Source: an uncultured Myxococcales bacterium
GTDB lineage: Bacteria > Myxococcota_A > UBA9042
Reading direction: 5' to 3'
Assembly (NCBI GenBank): GCA_903842345.1
Contig: CAIMLR010000026.1
Location: 116,632-180,631 of the forward strand
Length of the DNA: 64,000 nucleotides
Of the stretch, positions 55,676-64,000 are shown piece by piece (position 1 is the first letter of the stretch; the number at the start of each line of letters is the position of its first letter). The notes under the pieces were generated by a model that had not been told where the DNA came from, searched no databases, and was given only the letters and a program-made list of their open reading frames with translations. A program made the position numbers and the translations under genes.

Positions 55676-58261
55676 ATGAAGAACCTACTGGCTCCTGGCG
55701 CGGGGCAAAATGCCGCGAAGATTTTGGCGATGGCCTGTGCGCTTGCGCTGAGCGCGTGCGGCGGCGACACGTTGCCCGCGGAAGGCGGTGCGGACACCGG
55801 GACTGCGGGCGATAGCGCCGACGGCTCCGTGAATACGGACGCGACACCGGGAACGGACGCGCTGGCGGATGTGGCGGACACGCCGGACACGCTCGCAGAC
55901 GCGCCAACCGACGAAGACGTGCCGACGGTGGACGTGCCGCCGGATGTGCCCCAGACGGACATGATCAACGACATGGGCCCGGGCAAGTGCAGCCCGGAGC
56001 AGGCGAAGGCGTGCAACGACAACCTCGCCTGCACGACCGACAAATGCACGATGCCCGGCGGCGTCTGCGCGTGGACGATGAGCGACGGCTGGTGCTTCAT
56101 CAACGGCAACTGCATCGGCGCGGGCGAGACCAAGCCGGGCGAGCCGTGCTTCGTGTGCGACCCCGCGGTCAGCACCAAGGCGTGGTCCGCGCTGGCCGAC
56201 GGCAAGGCGTGCGATGACGGCGACCTCTGCACCTACGACGGCACGTGCCAGAGCCAGAAGTGCATCTCCAAGCCGACGCCGTGCGGCGACAGCAACCCGT
56301 GCACGGACGACAAATGCGACAAGTTGCTCGGCTGCCTGTACCCGAACGTCGCCGCCGGCACCGCGTGCAATGACGGCAACGCCTGCACGCTCGCGGACGC
56401 GTGCACGCAAGCCGAATGCGCCGGCAAAGCCATCAACTGCGACGACAAGAACCCGTGCACGGACGACGCGTGCGACATCGCGACGGGCTGCACGTACACG
56501 AACCACGAAGGCACGTGCTCCGATGGCGACGAATGCACGACCGGCGACGCCTGCGCGGGCGGCGCGTGCCAGAAAGGCGTGACCAAGAACTGCGACGACG
56601 GCAACACCTGCACGTTTGACGTGTGCGAGCCCAAGACCCTCGGCGGCTGCTACCACCTCGCCAAACAGAGCCCGTGTTGCACCGGCGTGACGAGCATCTG
56701 CGACGACGGCAACCCGTGCACCAGCGACGACTGCGACCCGGCGACGTCCGACTGCAGCCACGTCAACAACAGCGCGTCCTGCGACGACGCCAACGCGTGC
56801 AGCAGCGCGGACATTTGCTCCGGCGGCGCGTGCGCCGGCTCCAGCATCACGTGCAATGACAGCAATCCGTGCACGAACGACAGCTGCGACAAAGCGCTTG
56901 GCTGCGTGTTCACGCCGATCGCCGCCAACGCGTGCGACGACGGCAAACCGTGCACCGATGACCTGTGCGACCCGGTCAGCGGCTGCAAGCACGGCTTCAA
57001 CACCGCGGCGTGCGACGACGGCGACAACTGCACCGTGAACGACGCGTGCAAAGAAGGCGCGTGCGCCAGCGGCACCGCCCGCAACTGCGACGACGGCAAC
57101 GTCTGCACGTACGACCAGTGCATCGCGACGCTCGTCGGCGGCTGCTACCACTTGGCGACCAAGAGCCCGTGCTGCACCGGCGTCACCAGCATCTGCGACG
57201 ACGGCAACACCTGCACCAACGACGACTGCGACCCGGCGACGTCGGCATGCCTGCACAGCAACAACACCGCGCCGTGCAACGACGGCACCGCGTGCACCAC
57301 GAGCGACACGTGCGCGGGCGGCGCGTGCACCGGCGCGGCGCTCTCGTGTGATGACGGCAACCCGTGCACGACGGACAACTGCGATCCCAAGGTCGGCTGC
57401 GCGCACGGCAACATCGACGGCGGCGCGTGCGACGACAACAACCCGTGCACCACCGCGGACGCGTGCACCGCGGGCAAGTGCGTCGGCCAGGGCCAATGCA
57501 CGTGCACGATGGTGTTCAGCAACCAAGCCGACAAGTTCACGTCGCTGCAAGTCGGCGCCAGCGGCATGCCCGGCGAAGGCCTGGACGTCGACGCCAACGC
57601 CAACACCTGCTCGCCGTCGGGCAACTGCTCCAGCGGCATCGACAACGGCCTGGGCGCCATCGCCAGCCTCATCAACAAGCCGCTTGGCGACGCCGTGACC
57701 AAGGGCAGCGTGATGTTCGTGCTGGAATACCGGGACGTGAAGCAGGGCGCGATTTCCTTGGGCCTCTACACCGCCAAGGTCGCCGACAGCAACGCCACGT
57801 GCGACTTCCAGACCGCGACGTGTGACTACGACGTCGCCAAGAGCCTCGTCGACTACACCAAGTGCCTGCCGAGCATCGACCTGGCCGGCAAGCTCGCGGG
57901 CAACGTCATCAAGGCCGGCGGCAAAGGCACGAACTTCCCGTTCTCCCTGCCGCTCGCTGGCGCGCAACTGCAAATCGTCATCCAGGACACGCAACTGAGC
58001 GGCACGGTGACGTTTGACGGCTTTGGCAAGATCGCGACGTTTGACGGCGTGCTGGGCGGCGCCGTGCCGGGCGCGCAATTGACCGCGGCGATCAACGCCC
58101 TGCCCGACGGCACGCTGACCCCGCCGTTTGACAAGGCAACGCTGACCGGCCTGCTGCCGACGCTGCTGGACATGGACACGAACGGCGACGGCACGCCGGA
58201 TACGCTGTCGGTCGGCCTGAAGATCCACGGGATTCCCGGGAATATCGTCGGGACTTACTAG
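55676..58261 (+). CDS. giant CTDC-repeat lipoprotein with unrecognised C-terminal domain
   Basis: 861 residues from the ATG at 55676 (CGAGG upstream), 49 bases after the preceding CTDC lipoprotein, so probably one operon. The signal peptide ends in the lipobox LSAC, then CGGDTLPAEG and an Asp/Thr/Pro linker. Disulfide repeats span ~109-609, including two copies of a GGCYHLAxxSPCCTGVTSICDD module. The C-terminal ~250 residues are beta-rich. They open with CTCTMVFSNQADKF, contain GIDNGLGAIASLIN, one Cys pair (ATCDFQTATCDYD) and a Ca-site-like DMDTNGDGTPDTLS. I do not recognise this head. It is likely displayed on the outer membrane next to the BPI-like protein. Confidence 0.83.
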   Translation: MKNLLAPGAGQNAAKILAMACALALSACGGDTLPAEGGADTGTAGDSADGSVNTDATPGTDALADVADTPDTLADAPTDEDVPTVDVPPDVPQTDMINDMGPGKCSPEQAKACNDNLACTTDKCTMPGGVCAWTMSDGWCFINGNCIGAGETKPGEPCFVCDPAVSTKAWSALADGKACDDGDLCTYDGTCQSQKCISKPTPCGDSNPCTDDKCDKLLGCLYPNVAAGTACNDGNACTLADACTQAECAGKAINCDDKNPCTDDACDIATGCTYTNHEGTCSDGDECTTGDACAGGACQKGVTKNCDDGNTCTFDVCEPKTLGGCYHLAKQSPCCTGVTSICDDGNPCTSDDCDPATSDCSHVNNSASCDDANACSSADICSGGACAGSSITCNDSNPCTNDSCDKALGCVFTPIAANACDDGKPCTDDLCDPVSGCKHGFNTAACDDGDNCTVNDACKEGACASGTARNCDDGNVCTYDQCIATLVGGCYHLATKSPCCTGVTSICDDGNTCTNDDCDPATSACLHSNNTAPCNDGTACTTSDTCAGGACTGAALSCDDGNPCTTDNCDPKVGCAHGNIDGGACDDNNPCTTADACTAGKCVGQGQCTCTMVFSNQADKFTSLQVGASGMPGEGLDVDANANTCSPSGNCSSGIDNGLGAIASLINKPLGDAVTKGSVMFVLEYRDVKQGAISLGLYTAKVADSNATCDFQTATCDYDVAKSLVDYTKCLPSIDLAGKLAGNVIKAGGKGTNFPFSLPLAGAQLQIVIQDTQLSGTVTFDGFGKIATFDGVLGGAVPGAQLTAAINALPDGTLTPPFDKATLTGLLPTLLDMDTNGDGTPDTLSVGLKIHGIPGNIVGTY
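56500..57480 (+). repeat. 495-bp in-frame block duplication in the second CTDC stalk
   Basis: The module GGCTGCTACCAC at ~56646 recurs at ~57141, 495 bp (165 residues) later. The similarity extends on both sides, from CxTGDAC to the CDxNPCTTxC units. Limits are approximate. Confidence 0.75.
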
Positions 58262-58298
58262 GTCGGCAGGCAATTTCTCGGAGACGTTTTTGGGCGGC

Positions 58299-58377
58299 TC
58301 CCCGCGTCGAACGCGGGGACCGGGTCGCCAATCGCAAACGTCGGACGTTTGCGACCGAGCCCCGATGCGGGTCTCGG
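58299..58377. other. three consecutive hairpins with 3-base loops between convergent genes
   Basis: Stem 1: TCCCCGCGT (58299-58307), loop CGA, ACGCGGGGA (58311-58319), 9 bp. Stem 2: TCGCAAACGT (58332-58341), loop CGG, ACGTTTGCGA (58345-58354), 10 bp perfect. Stem 3: CCGAGCCCCG (58355-58364), loop ATG, CGGGTCTCGG (58368-58377), 9 of 10 pairs. A short T5 run (58287-58291) precedes them on the plus strand. They sit between the stop of the giant lipoprotein (58261) and the stop of cysK (58468). A bidirectional termination or mRNA-end-protecting element, or a REP-like repeat, is the likely role. The remaining ~90 bases to cysK show nothing clear. Confidence 0.7.
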
Positions 58378-58467
58378 CGCGCCGCGTTGGGCCCCTGCCG
58401 CGGCTGGGACGATGCGGCTGGTTCTCGGCGCTGATGAACCGGTGACGCGTAACGAACGCGCCTGTCG

Positions 58468-59373
58468 CTAATCCAAATACCGCTCGCCGCTGTCGCACAG
58501 GAACGTCAAAATCCGCGTCCCCGCGGGCGCCTTCTGCGCCTCCTGCAGCGCCGCCCACAGGTTCGCGCCGGACGACGGCCCCACCAGCAGCCCGTGGCCC
58601 TGCGCCAGCCGCGCCGCCATCTGCAGCGCGTCTTCGTCGTGCACGGCGACAATCTCGTCGATCTCTTCTCGCTTCACGACCTTGGGCACAAAACCCGCGC
58701 CGATCCCCTGGATGCTGTGCGGCTTGAACGGCAGGTTCTGCAGCGCCTGCGCCTTCTGCGGCTCCACCGCGATGACCTTCAGGTTTGGCAGCACCTTGCG
58801 CAGTCCCCGCGCCGTGCCCATCAGGCTTCCGCCCGTGCCCACGCCGCCGATCAGCACGTCCACTTTGCCGTCCAGATCGCGCAGGATCTCCAGCGCCGTC
58901 GTCTTCTCGTGGGCGTTGGGATTGTCCAGGTTCTCAAACTGCCGCGTCATCAGCGCCTGGCCCTCGCCCAGCGCCGCCGCCAGCTCGTGCGCCCGCGCCA
59001 CCGCGCCCGCCATGCCCAGCTCCCGCGCCGTCAGCTCCACACGCGCGCCGTACGCCCGCAGGATCCGCCGCCGCTCCATGCTCATGTCCTCCGGCATCAC
59101 GAGCACGCACGAATACCCGCGCTCAGCGCACAGCATCGCCAGTGAAATCCCGGTATTGCCGCTCGTCGCTTCCAGCAGCACGCCGCCCGGCGGCAATTCA
59201 CCGCGCGCCGCCGCCGCGTCGAGGATTTCCCGAATCGGCCGATCCTTGATGCTGCCGCCCGGGTTCAGGAACTCCGCCTTGGCAAAGAGCTCCACGCCCG
59301 CGGGCGCGAGATGCGACAGACGCAGCGTGGGCGTGTTGCCAATGAGGTCAGACAGGCGATCGACGATGGGCAT
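58468..59373 (-). CDS. cysK: cysteine synthase A-type (O-acetylserine sulfhydrylase)
   Basis: 301 residues from the ATG at 59373; the open frame runs further upstream but only this start matches the family N-terminus (LSDLIGNTPTLRLSHL). NPGGSIKDR carries the PLP Lys, ATSGNTGISLA binds the substrate carboxylate, and GVGTGGSLMGTARGLR binds the PLP phosphate. IQGIGAGFVPKVV and GLLVGPSSGANLWAAL favour CysK over CysM. It makes cysteine from O-acetylserine and sulfide. In a genome with so many Cys-rich exported proteins, cysteine demand should be high, but the location may be chance. Confidence 0.9.
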   Translation of the reverse strand: MPIVDRLSDLIGNTPTLRLSHLAPAGVELFAKAEFLNPGGSIKDRPIREILDAAAARGELPPGGVLLEATSGNTGISLAMLCAERGYSCVLVMPEDMSMERRRILRAYGARVELTARELGMAGAVARAHELAAALGEGQALMTRQFENLDNPNAHEKTTALEILRDLDGKVDVLIGGVGTGGSLMGTARGLRKVLPNLKVIAVEPQKAQALQNLPFKPHSIQGIGAGFVPKVVKREEIDEIVAVHDEDALQMAARLAQGHGLLVGPSSGANLWAALQEAQKAPAGTRILTFLCDSGERYLD

Positions 59374-59502
59374 GAGCGGCTCCGGCGCGTGGGTGCGCGG
59401 CGGCAAGTGTAGCGCAGGAATGGCGCGCTGCGGAAGCTGGCACAACGCCGCAAACGACGGCACACTGGGCTGGCGCGACACACGCTGCTGGGGAGCCGGG
59501 CC

Positions 59503-60273
59503 ATGAAGCTGCCAATCCTGTGCCTGACCGGCCTGCTGGGACTGACCGCGCCCGCGTTTGCCCACGAGACGTGGCTGCAGCCGGAGAAGTTCGTCGGCGC
59601 CGTGGACCAGAGCATCACGGTCAAGCTGCGCATCTCCGACGGCAAGACGATCCGCGACGCCAACCTGAAGCCCGATCGCATCCTGCGTTTTGAGCTGGTG
59701 CAAGCCGATCGCCACATGCCGCTGCCGCTGACGTCGGGCGATGTGACGGAGTCAAGCGCGCCGCTGCCGCTGGGCCCCGCGGTGGTGGTGCTGGAAACCG
59801 AGCCCAAGCACGTGGACCTGCCGGCGGACAAGTTTGCCGCATACCTGCGCGAACAAGGGCTGACGCAAATCGCCGCGGACCGGCGCAAGCGCGGCGAGGC
59901 GCAGAAGACCGCGCGCGAAGATTTCATGCGCTGCATGAAGACGCTGCTGACGACGGACGACAAAGCGCCGCCGACGGATTTTGCCCAAGGCTGTCCGTAC
60001 GAGCTGGTGCTGCGCCGGCAAGTGAGCCGCACGCTGACGTTTGACACGCTGCGCCACGGCGACCCGGAGCCAGGCCAGCAGGTGCGGTTCTGGAACCTGG
60101 ACACCGGCAAGCTGGTGAAGATCGCCCGGAGCGACAAGAACGGCCGGGTGACGCTGCCGCTGCCGCCGGGAAGGTGGCTGGCGACGTCGACGGCGATGCG
60201 GCGGTCGAGCGAGCTGCAGGCGGATTGGCGGAGCGATTGGGCGTCGTTGACCTGGCAGCATGGGAGGAAGTGA
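59503..60273 (+). CDS. periplasmic DUF4198-like protein
   Basis: 256 residues with GGGAG before the ATG. The signal peptide (LCLTGLLGLTAPAFA) leaves a mature N-terminus HETWLQPEKF. This HExWLxP start is a feature of DUF4198/NikM-like proteins thought to act in cobalt or nickel handling. The core is beta-rich (SITVKLRISDG, ILRFELVQADRHMPLPL) with a helical insert carrying two Cys (FMRCMKTLL, AQGCPYEL). The C-terminal part KLVKIARSDKNGRVTLPLPPGRWL fits the family's last Ig-like strands, although a typical ending is partly replaced by the adjoining repeat region. Metal-related function is inference from the family. Confidence 0.72.
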   Translation: MKLPILCLTGLLGLTAPAFAHETWLQPEKFVGAVDQSITVKLRISDGKTIRDANLKPDRILRFELVQADRHMPLPLTSGDVTESSAPLPLGPAVVVLETEPKHVDLPADKFAAYLREQGLTQIAADRRKRGEAQKTAREDFMRCMKTLLTTDDKAPPTDFAQGCPYELVLRRQVSRTLTFDTLRHGDPEPGQQVRFWNLDTGKLVKIARSDKNGRVTLPLPPGRWLATSTAMRRSSELQADWRSDWASLTWQHGRK

Positions 60274-60602
60274 GGCCGCAGGACATGGCGGGGCGTTCAC
60301 AAGACGTTGTGCGCCGTGCACACGCGATTGCCGGCCGTTCACAGGCCATTGCGCGCCGTTCACAGGACATTGCGCGCCGTTCACAGGACACCGCGGATCG
60401 CTCACACGACACTGCGCGCCGCTCACAGGACATTGCGCGCCGCTCACACGCCATTGCCCGCAACCCACAGCGCGTTGTCGCGCGCGTCACGGCGATTGCC
60501 CGCGTGTCGCGGCCGATTGTCAGGCATTCCCCGACGTTGTCGGGCGCTCACCCGCGATTGCCCGCGCAGTCCAGGCCATTGCCCGCGCTCACGACCGCGC
60601 CG
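60272..60602. repeat. 21-bp degenerate minisatellite, about 15 units
   Basis: This fills the 315-bp gap between the DUF4198-like stop (60273) and the end of the minus-strand gene (60589). The unit is close to CCGTTCACAGGACATTGCGCG. Units 60340-60460 are nearly identical; the flanks are more degenerate. Because 21 is divisible by 3, all plus-strand frames stay open and give seven-residue repeats. One frame gives (RSQDIAR)n from a possible ATG at 60285 (153 residues to 60746, GAGG nine bases upstream). That frame runs into the antisense of the next gene, so it is not called as a CDS. Confidence 0.85.
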
Positions 60603-62403
60603 CCGGGGCATGGGCATCGGCGCTTGCGGGCATCAAGTTCGCGGTGTCCCGGAACACGAGCGGGGCCTTGCCTGCCGCGTCCATGCAACTATCGCCGTGC
60701 GCGACAAAGACCCCGGAAAGCACCTGCTCCGCGTTCAGCGGATTGACCCAACTCGCCGCCAGCGTCGCCACCACTTCAACGCGCGGCCGCGGAAAGCCCA
60801 TCGGATCAAAGAAAAACGGATTCTCCGGCATGAAAATCGACGGCGGACACGGCTGCGTCGCGAAGGAAATCCGGCTCATGTGGCGCAGCAACGTTGGCTG
60901 GGCATTGAGGTCGAGCGCGGCAAACTCGGGGCCAACGGTCGCAATCAGCGCGTTGAGGATCGAATCGGGCAGCCCCTGCATCGTCAGGATCTTCACGCCC
61001 GGATCGTTGACCTCGTCCAGTCCGCCCGGCGGCAGGTCAGTGTACGGCCACGGCTCGGTCGTGGGCGACGTGCCGGCGTTGGCGCCCCAGGGCGTGAACG
61101 GGGAATGGCCATGCCGCCGCCACTTCCGGCCGCCGTCGGGTGAGAACAGCAGCCCGGTGTTGCTGGGCGCGTAGACCTGACCGTTGCGCGGGTCGATGGC
61201 GAGGGAGGTGAGTTCGGGGAAGGTGCAGAGCGACTGATCGATCGGCAATTTGTTTTCGTCTCCGCACGAACACTCTGGCTTATCGTGATCCGGACAGAAT
61301 CGCTCGTGGCTGTCATTCTTCGTACCTCTGCTGGCGTGGCACATCCTGCCGACCTCGGCCATACATCCCTCCTGAATGCCGGCATGCGCCACGTCGCAGA
61401 CTCCGCCGTTGTCCAGGGCCAGATGGCCAAGCGCGGCGTAGCGCCACCCCAGCGGGTCGCTATCCGAACTCGGAAGGCCAGCCGCATCGACCGCGCGCGT
61501 CGCCCCGGCCGACGACAGCGCGTTCGCCGTCGCCGCGATCGACGCATAGACCTGATTGCTGGCATCGCCGGTCCAGGCGATCGAGCGAACTGCGCACATG
61601 CCGGGGCCGCCCGTGCATCCGCTCGCCTCCGACAAGGTCGCGTCGGTCCCATAGTGTTGCCGGTAGGTGACGATGTGCCCGGGCTGCCCCATGTCCGCCG
61701 CGACCATGGTGGGGCCGTGGGTCCACGCGAAGCCGCACGAAGTCGAAACTGGATACCATTGCCGGCCAGCGTCGGGCGAGACGTAGAGTGCAGAGTCGCC
61801 AGCGCGCAGCGTGAGCCCCGGCGCGCAGAAGCTGGCCTGTTCGTCGGGGAGACCCGCCGGGGCGATGCACATCTCGGCACGGATCGCCGGCGGCAAGAAC
61901 GGTAGCATCAAGCGCAGCAGACTGGGCCACCCGGTGCTGGCTTGGTCCTTGGGGACGTAGTCGCTGCCCCCGGCATCCATCGTCGTCGGCGGTCCGCCCA
62001 TCACGTACCCCATGCTCTGTGGCGCACCCATCAGCTCCGATCCAGGACAGCCATCGGCAGCCGAGTAGCCGCCGCAGAAGGAGCTGGTGAAGCCACGGCC
62101 ACCCCCGCTGTTTTCCCAGACGTCACCGGCTTTGACCGCGATGCCGGGGTCGTCGGCGATGGCCGAACGCGACCAGCCGCCGTTGTCGGCGGTCATCGTC
62201 ATGATCGAGTTTTCCTTGAGCTTGAAGAAGCCGCCTACCAGCGTTGGGTCAAACGGGTAGGCAAGGATCCGGCCGTCGACGACCGACGAGTTGTAGCCGC
62301 CGGACAGCAGCTGCCAGGGATAGACGGAGGACTCAGTCGTGGCCAGGCAAACCGCAGGCAGGAGGAGCGCGATCAACAACACGATGGCAAAGGAACGATG
62401 CAT
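60589..62403 (-). CDS. exported protein with Asp-box (sialidase/BNR-type) propeller motifs
   Basis: 604 residues from the ATG at 62403, with GAGGAG upstream. The signal peptide MHRSFAIVLLIALLLPAVCLA may be cleaved by signal peptidase I, or the Cys in AVC could be lipidated; neither is certain. Two Asp-box motifs (S-x-D-x-G-x-x-W) are clear: LYVSPDAGRQWYP and LLFSPDGGRKWRR. Others are degenerate (TMTADNGGWS). These mark sialidase-like or VPS10-like six- to eight-bladed propellers. Cys pairs (FCGGYSAADGCPG; CPDHDKPECSCGDENK) are scattered. No sialidase catalytic RIP motif was noticed. The C-terminus runs into the minisatellite. It follows the kelch-like lipoprotein by 23 bases. Confidence 0.75.
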   Translation of the reverse strand: MHRSFAIVLLIALLLPAVCLATTESSVYPWQLLSGGYNSSVVDGRILAYPFDPTLVGGFFKLKENSIMTMTADNGGWSRSAIADDPGIAVKAGDVWENSGGGRGFTSSFCGGYSAADGCPGSELMGAPQSMGYVMGGPPTTMDAGGSDYVPKDQASTGWPSLLRLMLPFLPPAIRAEMCIAPAGLPDEQASFCAPGLTLRAGDSALYVSPDAGRQWYPVSTSCGFAWTHGPTMVAADMGQPGHIVTYRQHYGTDATLSEASGCTGGPGMCAVRSIAWTGDASNQVYASIAATANALSSAGATRAVDAAGLPSSDSDPLGWRYAALGHLALDNGGVCDVAHAGIQEGCMAEVGRMCHASRGTKNDSHERFCPDHDKPECSCGDENKLPIDQSLCTFPELTSLAIDPRNGQVYAPSNTGLLFSPDGGRKWRRHGHSPFTPWGANAGTSPTTEPWPYTDLPPGGLDEVNDPGVKILTMQGLPDSILNALIATVGPEFAALDLNAQPTLLRHMSRISFATQPCPPSIFMPENPFFFDPMGFPRPRVEVVATLAASWVNPLNAEQVLSGVFVAHGDSCMDAAGKAPLVFRDTANLMPASADAHAPAARS

Positions 62404-62426
62404 CGGGGGCTCCTCGGGGCGAACGG

Positions 62427-64000
62427 TCACGGGTTGGGCAGCCAGAGGCGGACACCGTCTTTGTGCACCGTCTCAGTGGCTTCACCGTTGAAGCCGCCCA
62501 GGACAAGCACTTCTGAGCCGGTGTAGGCCCAAGCTGGCGATATCCGCCGGTGCTTCGGGTAGCCAAAGCTCGTCGTGTAGCCCCACGCGTCGGTGTACGG
62601 ATCGTACCGCAGTGGCCAGGTCGGATAGTCGACGCCCGATGAATCGCCCAACAGTTTTGACGTAGTTACCGGATCCCAATACTGCGCAGTCTCAAGCAGG
62701 AACTGTGAGCCTGTCCAGATTGCCGGCATATCCACGTTCGGGCCATACGTGATCGGCAGCGCCTTCATCGGCGTCCACTTGCCGGTCGCCTTCCACCAGA
62801 CTTCCCCGACGACCGGCAACTTCTTCCCTTTCCACGTGTAGCCGACGGCCGGGATGAACGCGATGCCATCGGGAAACGCGTGGAACAGGGTGTTGCCCAA
62901 GCTGTGATTACAACGAACGGCTGGCGGCATCGTCTGCGGCAGCGCCTCCCAGACGTTCTTCAGGGGGCTGAAGCGCAGCATGAGCGGCTTGGCAGGGTCC
63001 AATCCGCTCGCTGGTTGGACGGGCGTTTGGAGGTCGAAGACGTAGACTTCTCCATCGAGCATGGCCAGGCAATCCGGCTCGGCAGGACTCGGCTTCAGGA
63101 ATTCCGCGGGATAGGGCACATCAGTCCAGCCCGTGTCAGCCTGCCACGCAATCAGCCGCGCGGTCGCGATGCCGGGCGCGGCCGTCGCGCGATCCCAACC
63201 CCACCAGAACAGCCGGTCACCGGTCCACACCATCGCGCCGGGGTTGCCCATGAGCGCGGGCGCCAGCGGCAGCAGCGTAACGACGTTTGTCTTCGGATCG
63301 AAGAGGAACTGGTGCGCTTCGGTGATCACGAGAGCGGCCGAGCCCGTCCAAAACACCTTTACCGCAGTCCCCAAGTCCGCCAATTCGGTCGCGCTGAACG
63401 GCAGATTGATGAACTCGAATCCCTTGTCCAGGCTCGGATTCCAACGCTCGGCCGAGAACGTCGTTGTGAACTCGCCGCCAGGTCCGGCAGCAGTCGCCCC
63501 GCCAAAGACCAGCACTTCCTCGCCGGTCCAGAGCGCTTGGGCCCCATCGCGCGCCACCTTCATCAGCGGCGTCTCAATCCACGGGCACGTCCCGCATGTG
63601 CATGGATACGGCGCCGGGCAGGCCGTGGTACACGACGGATCGTGGGGCGGATCGTTGGGCTTGATCTTCATGTAGAGGTTGTAGCAAAAGACGCTCGCAG
63701 TGAGCTCGCCAAGCCCTGCGGTGTCGATGTCCTCAGCGATCCAGTAGGGCGCGTCGCCGTTGTCGTAGGGGTCGAACGGCTTGACATCCTTCGCATCCGG
63801 GGCGTCCGGGGCGTCGACGACGTCAGTGAGCGAATCGGTGCCGTCCAGCTCAATGTCCGCCACGACCTCAGCGGCCGCAAAGTCACTCAGCTCGCCATCG
63901 GCGACCACGTCGCCGTCCTCGGTCACGCCAGCCCGCGGCGAACACGCTGCCGCGCCCAGGAGCCAGAGGGCAAGGAGCAGCGGCGGAAGCGTGCGGGTGA
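62427..64000 (-). CDS. kelch-like propeller lipoprotein, 5' end outside window
   Basis: The frame stays open to the window edge. Upstream of the GTG at 63926 it encodes TRTLPPLLLALWLLGAAAC, clearly the end of a lipoprotein signal peptide with lipobox GAAAC. So the true start is a few codons beyond base 64000 and the GTG is internal. After an Asp/Val/Ala linker (DAPDAPDAKD), a small Cys cluster (CTTACPAPYPCTCGTCPW) precedes blades with kelch-type features: ALWTGEEVLVFGGA, AMVWTGDRLFWWG, AIWTGSQFLLE and WAYTGSEVLVLGGFNG. This is a surface or periplasmic propeller of unknown ligand. It is probably co-transcribed with the Asp-box protein downstream. Confidence 0.82.
   Translation of the reverse strand, partial: TRTLPPLLLALWLLGAAACSPRAGVTEDGDVVADGELSDFAAAEVVADIELDGTDSLTDVVDAPDAPDAKDVKPFDPYDNGDAPYWIAEDIDTAGLGELTASVFCYNLYMKIKPNDPPHDPSCTTACPAPYPCTCGTCPWIETPLMKVARDGAQALWTGEEVLVFGGATAAGPGGEFTTTFSAERWNPSLDKGFEFINLPFSATELADLGTAVKVFWTGSAALVITEAHQFLFDPKTNVVTLLPLAPALMGNPGAMVWTGDRLFWWGWDRATAAPGIATARLIAWQADTGWTDVPYPAEFLKPSPAEPDCLAMLDGEVYVFDLQTPVQPASGLDPAKPLMLRFSPLKNVWEALPQTMPPAVRCNHSLGNTLFHAFPDGIAFIPAVGYTWKGKKLPVVGEVWWKATGKWTPMKALPITYGPNVDMPAIWTGSQFLLETAQYWDPVTTSKLLGDSSGVDYPTWPLRYDPYTDAWGYTTSFGYPKHRRISPAWAYTGSEVLVLGGFNGEATETVHKDGVRLWLPNP

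Noticed and set aside
60174..60746. A plus-strand frame encoding (RSQDIAR)n as a real gene
   Set aside because: All plus-strand frames are open through the 21-bp repeat, and the frame continues into the antisense of the Asp-box gene. It is kept as a repeat with the coding option mentioned.

Overview
The window is chromosomal DNA from a GC-rich Gram-negative bacterium. It is probably a Myxococcota or Bradymonadota-type (former deltaproteobacterial) lineage. The reasons are: a large set of lipoproteins with Asp/Thr/Ala/Pro-rich linkers followed by cysteine-rich repeats of the CDDGNxCT type, one copy of the myxobacterial CGDGxxxxxExCDDGN repeat, two large Ser/Thr kinases with accessory domains, an AgmX/PglI-like C-terminal domain, and a succinate dehydrogenase with a single five-helix cytochrome b558 anchor. 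No tRNA, rRNA, insertion sequence, phage gene or CRISPR array was recognised. The assignment is inference from gene content.

Layout. 1-1649: 3' end of truB, a conserved hypothetical protein and a small membrane protein. 1742-7594 (minus): kinase, TPR-like membrane protein and a 1,114-residue surface lipoprotein, with overlapping genes. 7802-11877 (minus): two paralogous YHYH-domain lipoproteins. 12147-14177 (minus): two small envelope proteins and a possible glycosyltransferase. 14480-17267 (plus): three tightly packed sugar or alcohol-phosphate activation genes of the capsule type. 17307-20353: rpsO-pnp with a recognisable promoter, leader hairpins and terminator. 20400-22135 (minus): a Cys-rich lipoprotein and a GT4 glycosyltransferase. 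22378-27378 (plus): an outer-membrane barrel and a lipase-like lipoprotein. 27402-33899: Cys-rich secreted proteins, crcB, an AgmX/PglI-like protein and thioredoxin. 34028-36920: a DEAH helicase and an alkyltransferase-like protein. 37035-39968 (minus): a sugar-kinase-like protein and glmS. 40044-47880 (plus): an OMP, a hypothetical protein, mdh, sdhCAB, a YaeQ protein and an M20 hydrolase. 47889-51758: a PilZ-kinase fusion divergent from holB. 51925-58261 (plus): two giant CTDC-repeat lipoproteins, the first with a BPI-like (TULIP) head. 58299-64000: a hairpin cluster, cysK, a DUF4198-like protein, a 21-bp minisatellite and two exported propeller-type proteins.

How they work together. Housekeeping modules (translation and RNA decay, TCA cycle, DNA polymerase III, cysteine and amino-sugar synthesis) are interleaved with an unusually heavy investment in the cell surface. 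At least five lipoproteins share one plan: lipobox, acidic low-complexity linker, a disulfide-rich stalk, then a different globular head (propeller, YHYH, BPI-like, or unknown). The two longest stalks contain in-frame block duplications of 540 and 495 bp, so they appear to grow by internal recombination. This modular surface family, and the BPI-like protein in particular, is the most interesting content of the window.
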